Assembly (NCBI RefSeq): GCF_039530225.1
Contig: NZ_BAAAOH010000001.1
Span: forward strand, 1,798,001 to 1,862,000
Direction: 5' to 3'
Origin: Microbacterium pumilum
GTDB taxonomy: Bacteria > Actinomycetota > Actinomycetes > Actinomycetales > Microbacteriaceae
DNA length: 64,000 nucleotides
Shown here: in pieces, positions 8,248-18,841 of the stretch
How positions within the stretch are numbered: the first letter of the stretch is position 1
Layout of the letters: the number at the start of each line of letters is the position of its first letter
The notes under the pieces: generated by a model
The model's input: the letters and a program-made list of their open reading frames with translations, nothing else
Database searches by the model: none
Told to the model about the DNA's origin: nothing
Translations under genes and position numbers: made by a program

Positions 8248-9036
8248 TCAGACCCCGTCGGAGCCGAGTGTGCCCAGGTACAGTCCGATGACCTTGGGGT
8301 CGTTCAGCAAGTCGCGGCCGCTGCCCTCGTAGGCGTCGCGGCCCTGGTCGAGGACATAGCCGCGGTCGCAGATCTGCAGGCAGCGGCGGGCGTTCTGCTC
8401 GACCATGATCGTCGTCACACCGGCCTTGTTGATGTCTGAGACGCGGATGAAGGCGTCGTCCTGCCGCACGGGGGACAGGCCGGCAGAGGGCTCGTCGAGC
8501 AGGAGCACCGCGGGGTCCATCATGAGTGCGCGCGACATGGCCACCATCTGGCGCTCGCCGCCGGACAGCGAGCCCGCGCGCTGCTTCAGGCGCTTGCCCA
8601 GCTCGGCGAAGATGCCGCACACGAAATCGAGACGCTCGTTATAGGTCTTCGGAGCCTGGTAGAGCCCCATCTGCAGGTTCTCTTCGATCGTGAGCGAGGG
8701 AAAGACGTTGTTCGTCTGCGGCACGAACCCGACCCCGCGCTGCACGAGCTTGTCGGACTTCAGGCCGAGCACGCTCTCCCCGTTGACGGTGATCGTGCCC
8801 TCGCGCACCTTGACCATGCCGAAGATCGCCTTCAGCAGCGTGGACTTGCCCGCGCCGTTGGGGCCGATGATCCCGATGAGCTCGCCCTTGCGGGCGTACA
8901 GGTTCGCACCGTTGAGGATGTTGACTCCCGGGAGGTAGCCGGCGACGACGTCCTTGAGCTCGACCACCATCCGGTCGGTCTTGCCCTCGGCCATGGCGGA
9001 TGCGCCGGTCGCGCCGACGCCCGTGGATGCCATCAT
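8248..9036 (-). CDS. livF: branched-chain amino-acid-type ABC transporter ATP-binding protein LivF
   Basis: About 262 residues. Walker A GPNGAGKS, signature LSGGERQM and Walker B VLLLDEPSAG are intact, and the AGL sequence after Walker B is typical of LivF. It is one of the two ATPases powering import through LivH-LivM. The first ATG (9036) overlaps the livG stop (TGA at 9033-9035 on this strand), with GGAGGGC upstream; a second ATG directly follows and is equally possible. Last gene of livHMGF. Confidence 0.94.
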   Translation of the reverse strand: MMASTGVGATGASAMAEGKTDRMVVELKDVVAGYLPGVNILNGANLYARKGELIGIIGPNGAGKSTLLKAIFGMVKVREGTITVNGESVLGLKSDKLVQRGVGFVPQTNNVFPSLTIEENLQMGLYQAPKTYNERLDFVCGIFAELGKRLKQRAGSLSGGERQMVAMSRALMMDPAVLLLDEPSAGLSPVRQDDAFIRVSDINKAGVTTIMVEQNARRCLQICDRGYVLDQGRDAYEGSGRDLLNDPKVIGLYLGTLGSDGV

Positions 9037-10073
9037 TTGCCCTCCTCGGCCTCAGTGATCGAGGCCTCTTCGGCTTCTTTGATCTCTTCGAGCAGCTCAG
9101 CGGCGGATGCGTCCAGTTCGCCTTCGATACGTCCCGTCACCACGCCGAGGTCGACGTCCTGGTGGCTGCCCAGGTACGCGTCGATGACGGCCTGATCGTG
9201 CATCACGGTCTCGGGCGGCCCCTCGGCGACGATGCGGCCCTCTGCCATGACGATGACCCAGTCGGCGATGTGGCGCACCATGTGCATGTCATGCTCGACG
9301 AACAGCACGGTCATGCCGAGGTCTTTCAGGTCGAGGATGTGGTCGAGCAGCGACTCGGTGAGGGCAGGGTTGACGCCGGCCATGGGCTCGTCGAGCATGA
9401 CGAGTGTCGGGTCGCTCATCAGCGCGCGCGCCATTTCGAGCAGCTTTCGCTGGCCGCCCGAGAGGCTCGCGGCGTAATCGTCGGACTTGGCATCCAGCTT
9501 GAAGCGGCTGAGCAGCCCTCTCGCCTTCTCCTCGATCTCGTTGTCCTGCTTGCGCCAGATCGCAGGGATCAGGCTCGCGAAGATGCGCTCCCCTTTCTGT
9601 GCGGTCGCGCCGAGCTTCATGTTCTCCAGCACCGTGAGCAGCGAGAGCGCCTTCGTCAGCTGGAACGTGCGGACCTGTCCCATCCGGGCGACCTTGAACG
9701 ACGGGATGCCGGAGAGGCTCTTGCCGTCGAAGCTCCAGGTGCCGCTGTCGGGCTTGTCGAACCCGCAGAGGAGGTTGAACAGCGTGGTCTTGCCGGCACC
9801 GTTGGGTCCGATCAGAGCGGTGATGACTCCGCGGGGGACCTCGACATGTTCCACATCGACGGCCGTGAGGCCGCCGAAGCGCCGGGTGACGTTGTCGGCG
9901 ATCAGGATCGGGTCGACTTTGGCGACGCCAGGGACGTTCTCGCCTTTCGCGAGTCCCTGAGCCTTGGGGCGACGAACGCTGCCCGTCGTCGTCGGGACTG
10001 CATCGGTGACGGGAGCCACCGTGTCGGCTGGCGGATTCTGAGGTGCGCCGGATGAGGTGCCGTTACTTGACAA
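9033..10073 (-). CDS. livG: branched-chain amino-acid-type ABC transporter ATP-binding protein LivG
   Basis: 346 residues, longer than the usual 255-260 because of about 55 extra N-terminal residues (Pro/Thr-rich, then KAQGLAKGENVPGVAKVD) and an acidic C-terminal tail (AAELLEEIKEAEEASITEAEEGK). Walker A GPNGAGKTT, signature LSGGQRKL, Walker B TLVMLDEPMAGVNP. It overlaps livM by 11 bases and livF by 3. The charged tails are unusual for the family and may be regulatory or simply lineage-specific. Confidence 0.93.
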   Translation of the reverse strand: MSSNGTSSGAPQNPPADTVAPVTDAVPTTTGSVRRPKAQGLAKGENVPGVAKVDPILIADNVTRRFGGLTAVDVEHVEVPRGVITALIGPNGAGKTTLFNLLCGFDKPDSGTWSFDGKSLSGIPSFKVARMGQVRTFQLTKALSLLTVLENMKLGATAQKGERIFASLIPAIWRKQDNEIEEKARGLLSRFKLDAKSDDYAASLSGGQRKLLEMARALMSDPTLVMLDEPMAGVNPALTESLLDHILDLKDLGMTVLFVEHDMHMVRHIADWVIVMAEGRIVAEGPPETVMHDQAVIDAYLGSHQDVDLGVVTGRIEGELDASAAELLEEIKEAEEASITEAEEGK

Positions 10074-11040
10074 AGGTCAGCTCCCTCTTGTTCCCGAGGA
10101 TGCCCTGTGGGCGGAAGATCACGATCAGCATGAGCGCGACGCCGACCAGGATGAATCGGAGCGTTCCGGCCTGCACCGACGACAGCGGCAGGATGCCGGA
10201 ATTCGCCAGCGCCGGCAGCACGTTGCCGAGGAAGCCCATGATGACCCAGAAGATCACAGAGCCGAGCACGGGGCCGAAGACTGTGGCCGCGCCACCGAGC
10301 AGCAGGATCGTCCAGATGAAGAAGGTGAGGGAGGTCGTGTAGGTCGCTGGGACCACGGCCGAGGGGAGCGCGAAGACGACGCCACCCAGGGCGCCGAACA
10401 CACCACCGAGGATGAGGGCCTGCATCTTGTACGCGAAGACGTTCTTGCCGAGCGAGCGCACGGCGTCCTCATCCTCGCGGATGCCCTTGAGCACTCGACC
10501 CCACGGGCTGCGCATGATCGCCCAGACGATGTAGACCGCGATCGCCAGGAGCAGGGCGCCGAACACGCGCACCCAGAGCTGGTCGGCCGTCCACTGCCAT
10601 GGGCCGAAGCCGTACGTACCCGGAGGGAACGGATTCGCACCGCGGAACCCGGCGTGGTACCCGCCGAGACCGTCCGCCGAGTTGGTGTACTCGTCGAACA
10701 GCTGCGTCGTCAGGAACAGGCGGACGATCTCCGCTGCCGCGATCGTGACGATGGCGAGATAGTCCGCTCGCAGTCTCAGCGTCGGGATGCCGAGGATGAA
10801 CGCGAAGCCGACCGCTGCGAGGCACCCGACGATGATGCCGACCCACCAGGGCCAGCCGAAGCTGAGAATGGAGATCGCGTAGCCGTAGGCGCCGAGGGCC
10901 ATGAAGCCCGCCATGCCGAAGTTCAGCAGTCCGCCGTAGCCGAACTGCACCGCGAGTCCCACTGCCGCGAGGGCGTAGGCAATGGTCTCCGGGCTGAACA
11001 CCCAGTAGGCCGTGTTGTTGAAGATCTGTCCCCAGTCCAT
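10063..11040 (-). CDS. livM: branched-chain amino-acid-type ABC transporter permease LivM
   Basis: 325 residues from the ATG at 11040 (MDWGQIFNNTAYWVFSPETIAYALAAVG). About nine membrane segments; the LRLRADYLAIVTIAAAEIVR stretch and the EAA-like loop GRVLKGIREDEDAVRSLGKN are typical of LivM. It ends RPQGILGNKRELTFVK. A longer open frame continues upstream but there it only shadows livH out of frame. It lies 8 bases after livH. Confidence 0.94.
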   Translation of the reverse strand: MDWGQIFNNTAYWVFSPETIAYALAAVGLAVQFGYGGLLNFGMAGFMALGAYGYAISILSFGWPWWVGIIVGCLAAVGFAFILGIPTLRLRADYLAIVTIAAAEIVRLFLTTQLFDEYTNSADGLGGYHAGFRGANPFPPGTYGFGPWQWTADQLWVRVFGALLLAIAVYIVWAIMRSPWGRVLKGIREDEDAVRSLGKNVFAYKMQALILGGVFGALGGVVFALPSAVVPATYTTSLTFFIWTILLLGGAATVFGPVLGSVIFWVIMGFLGNVLPALANSGILPLSSVQAGTLRFILVGVALMLIVIFRPQGILGNKRELTFVK

Positions 11041-11048
11041 GTCGCCCC

Positions 11049-12368
11049 CTAACCGAGTCTCTCTTTGCGACCCAGGATGCCCTGAGGTCTGACGAGCAGG
11101 ATGATGATCAGCACCGCGAGAGCGCCGACATACTTCATGTCGGGCGGAATCCAGAGCGTCGAGATCTCGACGAGGATGCCCACGATGATCGACCCGATGA
11201 GGGCTCCGAACGCGGTTCCCAGACCACCCAGGGTGACTGCCGCGAAGATCAGCAGCAGGACGCCCGAACCCATGTCCCACTTGATCCCGGGGCGGAAGTA
11301 GGCCCACAGGACACCGGCGATCGCGGCGAGGGCGGTCGAGAGCACCCAGACGATGCGGATCACTCTGTCCACGTTGATGCCGGATGCCGCGGCCAGGCTC
11401 GGGTTGTCGGAGATCGCTCGTGTCGCCTTGCCGATGCGGGTGTACAGCAGCCAGTAGGCCGTGGCCGCGATCAGCACGATGCTGATGCCCATGGACACGA
11501 CGTCCAGCAGCGACAGCGAGATCGGACCGATCTTGATGTCGCGCGCGCCACCAGCGCCGGGCAGTTGATACGTGCTGCCGCCGATGAAGAACTGGAACGT
11601 GTAGCGGGCGGCGAGCGACAGGCCGATACTCACGATCATCAGCTGAACCAGCCCGAGGCCCTTGCGCCTGAGGGGTTTCCAGAGACCGGCGTCGAGAACC
11701 CAGCCGAGTATGGCGCCCGTGACGATCACGACCGGGATGACGATCCACATGGGCCAGGCCAGCCAGACACCGAACACCAGCGCGACGATCGCACCGAACG
11801 TGAGGATCTCGGCGTGCGCGAAGTTGGTCAGGCCCGTCGTGCCGAAGATCAGTGACACACCGATCGAGGCCAGCGCGAGCAGCAGGCCGAAGTTGAGGCC
11901 GTTCATCAGCCGATCGAGCACTTGGTCGATGAAGCTCGTCTGCGTGCGTTCGCCAGGTGCCAGGAAGCTGTTGATGATCACCGACCCGGTGAGACCGAAC
12001 TCCTCCTCTTTGGGGTTGTCCTCGACGATGACACCCTCGGGAAGGGTCGACTCGTCGACTTCGATCGTGTACGTGTCCTTCTCCGGGACATAGAGCTTCC
12101 ACCGGCCGTCCGCGCCGGTGAGCGTCTCCGCTTCGAAACCGTTGCCTTGGACCGTCACCCGCACGTCGGGAACGGGCTCGTCCTTATAGGTGATCACTCC
12201 GGCGAAGTAGAACGCCGTCTGCTCCTGGTCGGCGCCCGGCTCATCCGGTGCGGCCGCGCTTGCTGTTGCCGGTGTCTGCAGTACGAGCAGCGTGGCCGCG
12301 AGGAGAGTGCCGATCACGATGATCAGCCATCTCAGCGAACGCCACTCGTGCGTAGTCGTGGAACCCAC
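11049..12368 (-). CDS. livH: LivH-type permease with added N-terminal signal and Ig-like/carboxypeptidase-regulatory domain
   Basis: 439 residues from a GTG with GGAGG four bases upstream (an in-frame upstream ATG would add 15 residues). Residues about 10-38 form a signal or first membrane segment (RWLIIVIGTLLAATLLVL, then TPATASAAA). Residues about 50-115 look like a small beta domain of the carboxypeptidase-regulatory/SpaA class (AGVITYKDEPVPDVRVTVQG, TGADGRWKLYVPEKDTYTIEV). The remaining 300 residues are a normal LivH (NFAHAEILTFGAIVAL, GKATRAISDNPSLAAASGIN, RPQGILGRKERLG). LivH proteins normally lack the first domain. First gene of livHMGF. Confidence 0.9.
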   Translation of the reverse strand: MGSTTTHEWRSLRWLIIVIGTLLAATLLVLQTPATASAAAPDEPGADQEQTAFYFAGVITYKDEPVPDVRVTVQGNGFEAETLTGADGRWKLYVPEKDTYTIEVDESTLPEGVIVEDNPKEEEFGLTGSVIINSFLAPGERTQTSFIDQVLDRLMNGLNFGLLLALASIGVSLIFGTTGLTNFAHAEILTFGAIVALVFGVWLAWPMWIVIPVVIVTGAILGWVLDAGLWKPLRRKGLGLVQLMIVSIGLSLAARYTFQFFIGGSTYQLPGAGGARDIKIGPISLSLLDVVSMGISIVLIAATAYWLLYTRIGKATRAISDNPSLAAASGINVDRVIRIVWVLSTALAAIAGVLWAYFRPGIKWDMGSGVLLLIFAAVTLGGLGTAFGALIGSIIVGILVEISTLWIPPDMKYVGALAVLIIILLVRPQGILGRKERLG

Positions 12369-12422
12369 GTATCCTCCAGTCAGGCAGCCACGGCAAGACG
12401 TTACGGGTCGCATCAGCCGTGA

Positions 12423-14150
<1,728 letters not shown>

Positions 14151-14370
14151 CGCGCGACAGTTCACAGAGCTCGCGGCTGTGCGCGAAGCCCGCAGACTCG
14201 AGCCGCATGACTGCGCACTCGGCGCCTGCCTGCGAAGTCTGTGAGTCGCCGGTCCGGGGCCGGTTGCGGCGGCGCTGTCGCCGCGGCTCGTGTACGTCTT
14301 CAACGTCCCGCTGACGACGCTTCTGCGGCGCCGGGAGCGCGCACAGTAGAACGCGGCCACCTGAGGGCGC

Positions 14371-14484
14371 TCAGCCGCTCTCGTCGATGAGGTCGCGCAC
14401 GGCATCGCCGATCTCATCGGCGACGACGGGCTCCATGAAATGCGGTGCGTCGACCCACCGAAGCTCGCCGGGGGAGCCCCGCCC
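14371..14484 (-). pseudogene. C-terminal remnant of an alpha/beta hydrolase-like gene
   Basis: On the minus strand an in-frame stretch of 37 codons, from an upstream stop to a TGA at 14371-14373, reads GELRWVDAPHFMEPVVADEI and then GDAVRDLIDESG. This looks like the last beta strand, catalytic-His loop (APHF) and final helix of an alpha/beta hydrolase. There is no start codon context and nothing matching further upstream, where the MFS gene begins 20 bases away. I read it as a deletion remnant. The rest of the gap (14,151-14,370) shows no gene, only a weak GC-rich hairpin near 14,266-14,284. Confidence 0.5.
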
Positions 14485-14504
14485 TCACGTGCAGGTTGTG
14501 ACGT

Positions 14505-15971
14505 TCAGGCGCGTGCGAGCTCGGCCTCGGGTTCGGCGGACGCGTCGCTCGAGGCATCCGTCGCCTCCTCGGTGGCGCGAGCCGAGCGGCCGACCGGCAG
14601 CCAGAGCGCGGCGATGGCAGCGGCGAACAGGACCGCTGAGCCGACGAGGACGGCGGGACGCGCCGCATCCACGTAGAGGTCGGGTTGCAGTTCGCCCCCG
14701 GCGCTGACGAAGATCGCCGTCATCACCGCGGTGCCGAGCGCGATGCCGATCTCACGCACCGTGGAGTTGACGCCCGATGCCTTGGCGTGGTCGACGGCGC
14801 CGAGGGTCGCAAGCAATGCCGTCGCGGAAGGTGCGAACACGAGCCCCATGCCGACACCGGCCATGATGAACGGCACGATCAGCTGCGGATAGTCGAGGTC
14901 GGCCGACAGCGTGAGTCCGATCCAGGCGAGCGCCGCACCCTGCAGCAGCAGGCCCGTGAGCATGAGCGCTCGGGTGCCCACGCGCGGCGCGATGATGCCC
15001 GCGATCGGTGCCACGAACATCGGTGCGAGGGTCCACGGCGTGGTCTGGACGGCGGCCTCGAGCGGAGTGGAGCCCTGCACGACCTGCATGTACTGGATGA
15101 GGATGAACACGGCGCCGAAGGTGCCGAAGCTGAACGCGAAGCCCACGATGTTGGTGATCGAGAACGACCGATCGCCGAAGAGCCGCAGCGGAACGAGCGG
15201 GGCCTTGGCGCGCCGCTGCCACAGCACGAATGCGATCAGCAGGGCGGTTCCGGCGACGATCTCGGTGACCACTCCGATGGATGACCAGCCGTCGTCGTTG
15301 CCGCGCACGATCGCGTGCACCAGGGCGAGCACCCCGACCGCCGCAAGCACGGCACCCACGACGTCGATGCGCGAGCGGGCGCCGAAGTCGTTGTTGAGCA
15401 CGAACAGCGCGAGCGGAATCGCGATGATGGCCACCGGAACGTTGATCCAGAAGATCGCCTGCCAGTTCCAGCCCTCCATCACCGCGCCCCCGATGAGCGG
15501 GCCGACCGCCACGCCGAGGCCCGAGATGCCGCCCCAGAGTCCGATCGCGAGCGGGCGGCGCTCGGGTGCGACACCACTCGCGATGAGTGCGAGCGAGAGG
15601 GGAAGGACCCCCGCCCCGCCGAAGCCCTGCAGCGCCCGCGCGGCGATGAGCTGGGTCGGGTCGGTGCTGAGCGCTGCGAGCACCGAGCCGATGCCGAAGA
15701 CGGCGATGCCGATCATGAAGACTGTCCGGCGGCCGAATCGATCGCCGAGCGCGGACGCGATGAGGATGGCGCTCGCGAAGGCGAGCGTGTAGGCGTTCAC
15801 GAACCACTGCAGCTCTTCGACGCTCGCACCCAGCTGCGCGTGCAGCACCGGCAGGGCGTTCGTCATGACGAGGTTGTCGAGGGTGGCCATGAACATCGGG
15901 AGGGATGCCGCGGCGACGACGAGTCCGAATGCTCGCCTCCGCACTGGCGTCGCGGTCAGGACTTCGCTCAT
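14505..15971 (-). CDS. MFS multidrug exporter, DHA2 (14-TM) type
   Basis: 488 residues. Motif A (GALGDRFGRRTVFM-like: SALGDRFGRRTVF), the D1 motif LDNLVMTNALPVL in the first helix and motif C (GISGLGVAVGPLIGG) mark the EmrB/QacA drug:H+ antiporter family; about 14 hydrophobic segments are present. It should pump toxic organic compounds out across the cell membrane. It is divergent from a TetR gene with two shared operator copies between them, so substrate-induced derepression is expected. The C-terminus ends in a short acidic tail. Confidence 0.93.
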   Translation of the reverse strand: MSEVLTATPVRRRAFGLVVAAASLPMFMATLDNLVMTNALPVLHAQLGASVEELQWFVNAYTLAFASAILIASALGDRFGRRTVFMIGIAVFGIGSVLAALSTDPTQLIAARALQGFGGAGVLPLSLALIASGVAPERRPLAIGLWGGISGLGVAVGPLIGGAVMEGWNWQAIFWINVPVAIIAIPLALFVLNNDFGARSRIDVVGAVLAAVGVLALVHAIVRGNDDGWSSIGVVTEIVAGTALLIAFVLWQRRAKAPLVPLRLFGDRSFSITNIVGFAFSFGTFGAVFILIQYMQVVQGSTPLEAAVQTTPWTLAPMFVAPIAGIIAPRVGTRALMLTGLLLQGAALAWIGLTLSADLDYPQLIVPFIMAGVGMGLVFAPSATALLATLGAVDHAKASGVNSTVREIGIALGTAVMTAIFVSAGGELQPDLYVDAARPAVLVGSAVLFAAAIAALWLPVGRSARATEEATDASSDASAEPEAELARA

Positions 15972-15989
15972 GGGAGGCTCCTCCAGATA

Positions 15990-16008
15990 GTTGTAATTGG
16001 ATGATTAC
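15990..16008. promoter_or_regulatory. TetR operator, copy 1
   Basis: 19 bases, with inverted ends GTAAT-tggatg-ATTAC. It lies 19 bases before the exporter start and matches 14 of 19 positions of copy 2. Confidence 0.7.
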
Positions 16009-16025
16009 TTAGGTTCTTCGCCACT

Positions 16026-16044
16026 GTAGTAATCGACTGATAAC
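16026..16044. promoter_or_regulatory. TetR operator, copy 2
   Basis: Same pattern as copy 1 (GTxGTAATxG..TGATxAC), offset by 36 bases and ending at the base before the tetR ATG, so bound repressor would also block its own gene. Confidence 0.7.
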
Positions 16045-16692
16045 ATGTCAAGCGTGACCACGAATCAGCAGACGGCAGTGACGCCGATGCCCGACAGCTC
16101 CCGGCGAATGAGCTCGGAGGAGCGGCGCGACCAAATCGTCGCGGCCGCCATCGCGGTTTTCGGCGCACGCGGCTATGAGGGCACCACGACAGACGACGTC
16201 GCCCGCACCGCGGGCGTCAGCCAGCCATACGTCGTGCGTCTGTTCCGCTCGAAGGAGAACCTCTTCCTCGCGGCCATGCAGTCCTCGCTCGACCAGCTGA
16301 TGCAGGTGTTCCGTGTCGCATTGGCGGATGCGGCATCCGACCTTCCGGTCTCGAAGCGGATCGGCGAGGCGTACGTCGACCTGCTGAGCACGCGCGGGCT
16401 GCATCAGACGCTGTCGCACGCCTGGCTCCTGGGCGGACACCCGGTCATCGGACCGGCCGCCCGCAAGGGATTCGCGCAGGTCTGGCGGTTCTTCCGCGAT
16501 GAGGCGGGGCTGGATGCCGATCAGGCCCGCATGTTCCTTGCGGAGGGCATGCTCATCAACGTCATGATCGGGATGCGGCTGGTGGACGACTACGGGTCGG
16601 ACCCCAGCATCACCGAGCTCTTCCGCGCCTGCTTCCCCACCGAGCTGCCGCATATCCTCGATATCGCACCGCGCGGCGACGAGCCCTGGTGA
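16045..16692 (+). CDS. TetR-family repressor of the adjacent exporter
   Basis: 215 residues. The helix-turn-helix lies at about residues 28-75 (RRDQIVAAAIAVFGARGYEG, TTTDDVARTAGVSQPYVVRLF). The C-terminal ligand domain is poorly conserved, as usual. The ATG at 16045 directly follows operator copy 2 and has no clear ribosome-binding site, so a leaderless message or a start further in (GTG 16054 or the ATG of MSSEERRDQ) is possible. Divergence from the MFS gene indicates local control of drug export. Confidence 0.92.
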   Translation: MSSVTTNQQTAVTPMPDSSRRMSSEERRDQIVAAAIAVFGARGYEGTTTDDVARTAGVSQPYVVRLFRSKENLFLAAMQSSLDQLMQVFRVALADAASDLPVSKRIGEAYVDLLSTRGLHQTLSHAWLLGGHPVIGPAARKGFAQVWRFFRDEAGLDADQARMFLAEGMLINVMIGMRLVDDYGSDPSITELFRACFPTELPHILDIAPRGDEPW

Positions 16693-16732
16693 CGCTCGCG
16701 GTCTGACCGCGGTCCGGCGTATCGTCTGGGGC

Positions 16733-17011
16733 ATGTGCCGGAACATCCACACCCTCCACAACTTCGAGCCCGCCGCAACCAACGACGAGGTGCATGCCGC
16801 CGCGCTGCAGTACGTGCGCAAGATCTCGGGCACTACGAAGCCCTCGAAGGCGAACCAGGAAGCGTTCGATCACGCGGTGCACGAGATCGCGCACATCACG
16901 GGGCACCTGCTGCAGGACCTCGTGGCAACCGTTCCCCCGAAGAACCGCGAGGAAGAGGCGGCAAAGGCTCGCGCTCGGGCAATCGCCTCCGGCCGGTACT
17001 CAGCCGCCTGA
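16733..17011 (+). CDS. DUF2277 family protein
   Basis: 92 residues with the hallmark N-terminus MCRNIHTLHNFEPAATNDEV and the helical HEIAHITGHLLQDLVATVPP segment. The family is common in actinobacteria; its function is not known. The Cys-Arg-Asn-Ile start could bind metal. It stands alone between tetR and the ABC-F gene. Confidence 0.9.
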   Translation: MCRNIHTLHNFEPAATNDEVHAAALQYVRKISGTTKPSKANQEAFDHAVHEIAHITGHLLQDLVATVPPKNREEEAAKARARAIASGRYSAA

Positions 17012-17077
17012 CGCCTCTCGCTGCGATAGTCTGGTCGGCTCCCTCGGCGCATTCTCGCCGGAGCGAAGAGGATCATC

Positions 17078-18766
17078 GTGGGCTACATCGACGTCAACGG
17101 CGTCTCATACGCGCTGCCGGACGGCAGGCCCCTGCTCGACGACATCGCGTTCCGGGTGGGTGAGGGGTCCACCACAGCCCTCATCGGCGCCAACGGCGCA
17201 GGAAAGACCACGCTGCTGCGCATCATCCGCGGCGAAGAGGCACCGCATGCCGGATCGGTCTCGATCGGAGGCGGCCTGGGCGTGATGGATCAGTTCGTCG
17301 GCCACGGAGCCACCGGCGACACCGTGCACGACCTGCTGATCTCGGTCGCGCCGCCCCGCGTGCGCGCCGCCGCGATCGAGCTCGAGCAGGCTGAGGCCGC
17401 CATCATCGACCACGATGACCTCGACACGCAGATGCGCTACGCCGGGGCGCTCGCCGACTACGCCGAGGCGGGCGGGTACGAGCACGAGACGCTCTGGGAT
17501 ACCTGCACGATCGCGGCACTCGGCATCCCGTTCGCTCGTGCCCGCTTCCGCGAGCTCGTGACACTGTCGGGCGGCGAGCAGAAGCGGCTGGCCCTCGAAG
17601 CTCTGCTGCGCGGACCGGATGACCTACTGCTGCTCGACGAGCCCGACAACTACCTCGACGTGCCGGGCAAGCGGTGGCTCGAGCAGCGCCTGCGCGAGAC
17701 GCCGAAGACGGTGCTGCTGGTCTCGCACGACCGCGAGCTGCTCGCGCGGGGCGCCGACCGCATCGTCACCCTCGAAGTCGGCGGCGCAGGATCGTCGGCG
17801 TGGGTGCACGGCGGCGGCTTCGCGACTTATCACCGCGCACGCGAAGAGCGGATGGCGCGCCTCGACGAACTGCGCCGGAGGTGGGACGAGCAGCATGTCA
17901 AGCTCAAGACGCTGGTCGCCGACCTCAAGGTGAAGGCCGCAGCCAACGACGGATTCGCCTCGCGTTATCGGGCGGCCCAGACGCGGCTGCGGTGGTTCGA
18001 AGACGCCGGTCCGCCCGAGGAGCGGCCGCCGGAACAGGACCTCGACGTGCGACTGCGCGGACAGCGCACCGGGCGTCGCGCCGTCGTCGCGGAGCGGCTT
18101 GAGCTGACCGGGCTGATGGCGCCCTTCGACCTCGAGGTGTGGTTCGGCGACCGCGTCGCGGTGCTCGGTTCGAACGGGTCGGGGAAGTCGCATTTCCTCC
18201 GGCTGCTGGCGGGCGGCGGCACCGACCCGGATGCGCTGCTCGGCCATGTGACCGCGGTCGGCACGAGCCTCGAGCCCGTGCCGCACACCGGTCGCGCCGT
18301 GCTCGGCGCCCGAGTCGTGCCCGGGTGGTTCGCGCAGACGCACCGGCATCCGGAGTTCCGCGGACGAACGCTGCTCGACATCCTGCACCGCGGCGATGAT
18401 CGCCGAGCCGGTCTGCCGCGGGATGCCGCGAGCTCGGCCTTGGATCGCTACGGGCTCGTCCGCCAGGCGGAGCAGACCTTCGACACCCTCTCGGGCGGGC
18501 AGCAGGCGCGGTTCCAGATCCTGATGCTGGAGCTGTCGGGAGCGACTCTGCTGCTCCTGGACGAGCCGACCGACAACCTCGATCTCGTCTCAGCCGAGGC
18601 GCTCGAAGATGCGCTCGCGCGATTCCAGGGCACCGTGCTCGCGGTGACGCACGACCGGTGGTTCGCGCGCTCGTTCGATCGCTTCCTCGTGTTCGGGACG
18701 GACGGCCGCGTTTACGAGTCCGACGTTCCGGTGTGGGATGAGACGCGGGTGATCCGCGCGCGGTAG
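17078..18766 (+). CDS. ABC-F family ATP-binding protein
   Basis: 562 residues with two ABC cassettes in one chain and no membrane segments. Cassette 1: Walker A GANGAGKTT, signature LSGGEQKR, Walker B LLLLDEPDNYLD. Cassette 2: GSNGSGKSH, LSGGQQARF, LLLLDEPTDNLD. The linker (about residues 240-300) is charged and helical. ABC-F proteins act on ribosomes, in translation factors or in antibiotic protection; which applies here cannot be told. Start is GTG 17078 with AGAGGA upstream. Confidence 0.92.
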   Translation: MGYIDVNGVSYALPDGRPLLDDIAFRVGEGSTTALIGANGAGKTTLLRIIRGEEAPHAGSVSIGGGLGVMDQFVGHGATGDTVHDLLISVAPPRVRAAAIELEQAEAAIIDHDDLDTQMRYAGALADYAEAGGYEHETLWDTCTIAALGIPFARARFRELVTLSGGEQKRLALEALLRGPDDLLLLDEPDNYLDVPGKRWLEQRLRETPKTVLLVSHDRELLARGADRIVTLEVGGAGSSAWVHGGGFATYHRAREERMARLDELRRRWDEQHVKLKTLVADLKVKAAANDGFASRYRAAQTRLRWFEDAGPPEERPPEQDLDVRLRGQRTGRRAVVAERLELTGLMAPFDLEVWFGDRVAVLGSNGSGKSHFLRLLAGGGTDPDALLGHVTAVGTSLEPVPHTGRAVLGARVVPGWFAQTHRHPEFRGRTLLDILHRGDDRRAGLPRDAASSALDRYGLVRQAEQTFDTLSGGQQARFQILMLELSGATLLLLDEPTDNLDLVSAEALEDALARFQGTVLAVTHDRWFARSFDRFLVFGTDGRVYESDVPVWDETRVIRAR

Positions 18767-18771
18767 CCAGC

Positions 18772-18830
18772 GGTCGCTGAGCCTGTCGAAGCGTCCGCAG
18801 TCGGACCGGCCCGTCGACAGGCCAGGGACC
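18772..18830. repeat. dispersed CTGAGCCTGTCGA inverted repeat
   Basis: GGTCGCTGAGCCTGTCGA at 18772-18789 faces TCGACAGGCCAGGGACC at 18814-18830, forming a long hairpin between the convergent ABC-F and oxidase genes. Same family as the copies at 590-754 and 39,017-39,108. Probably acts as a bidirectional terminator. Confidence 0.75.
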
Positions 18831-18841
18831 GACGCGCCCGG

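Noticed and set aside
10057..11052. + strand open frame of about 331 codons opposite livM
   Set aside because: Shadow of a typical nine-helix permease; highly charged and repetitive.
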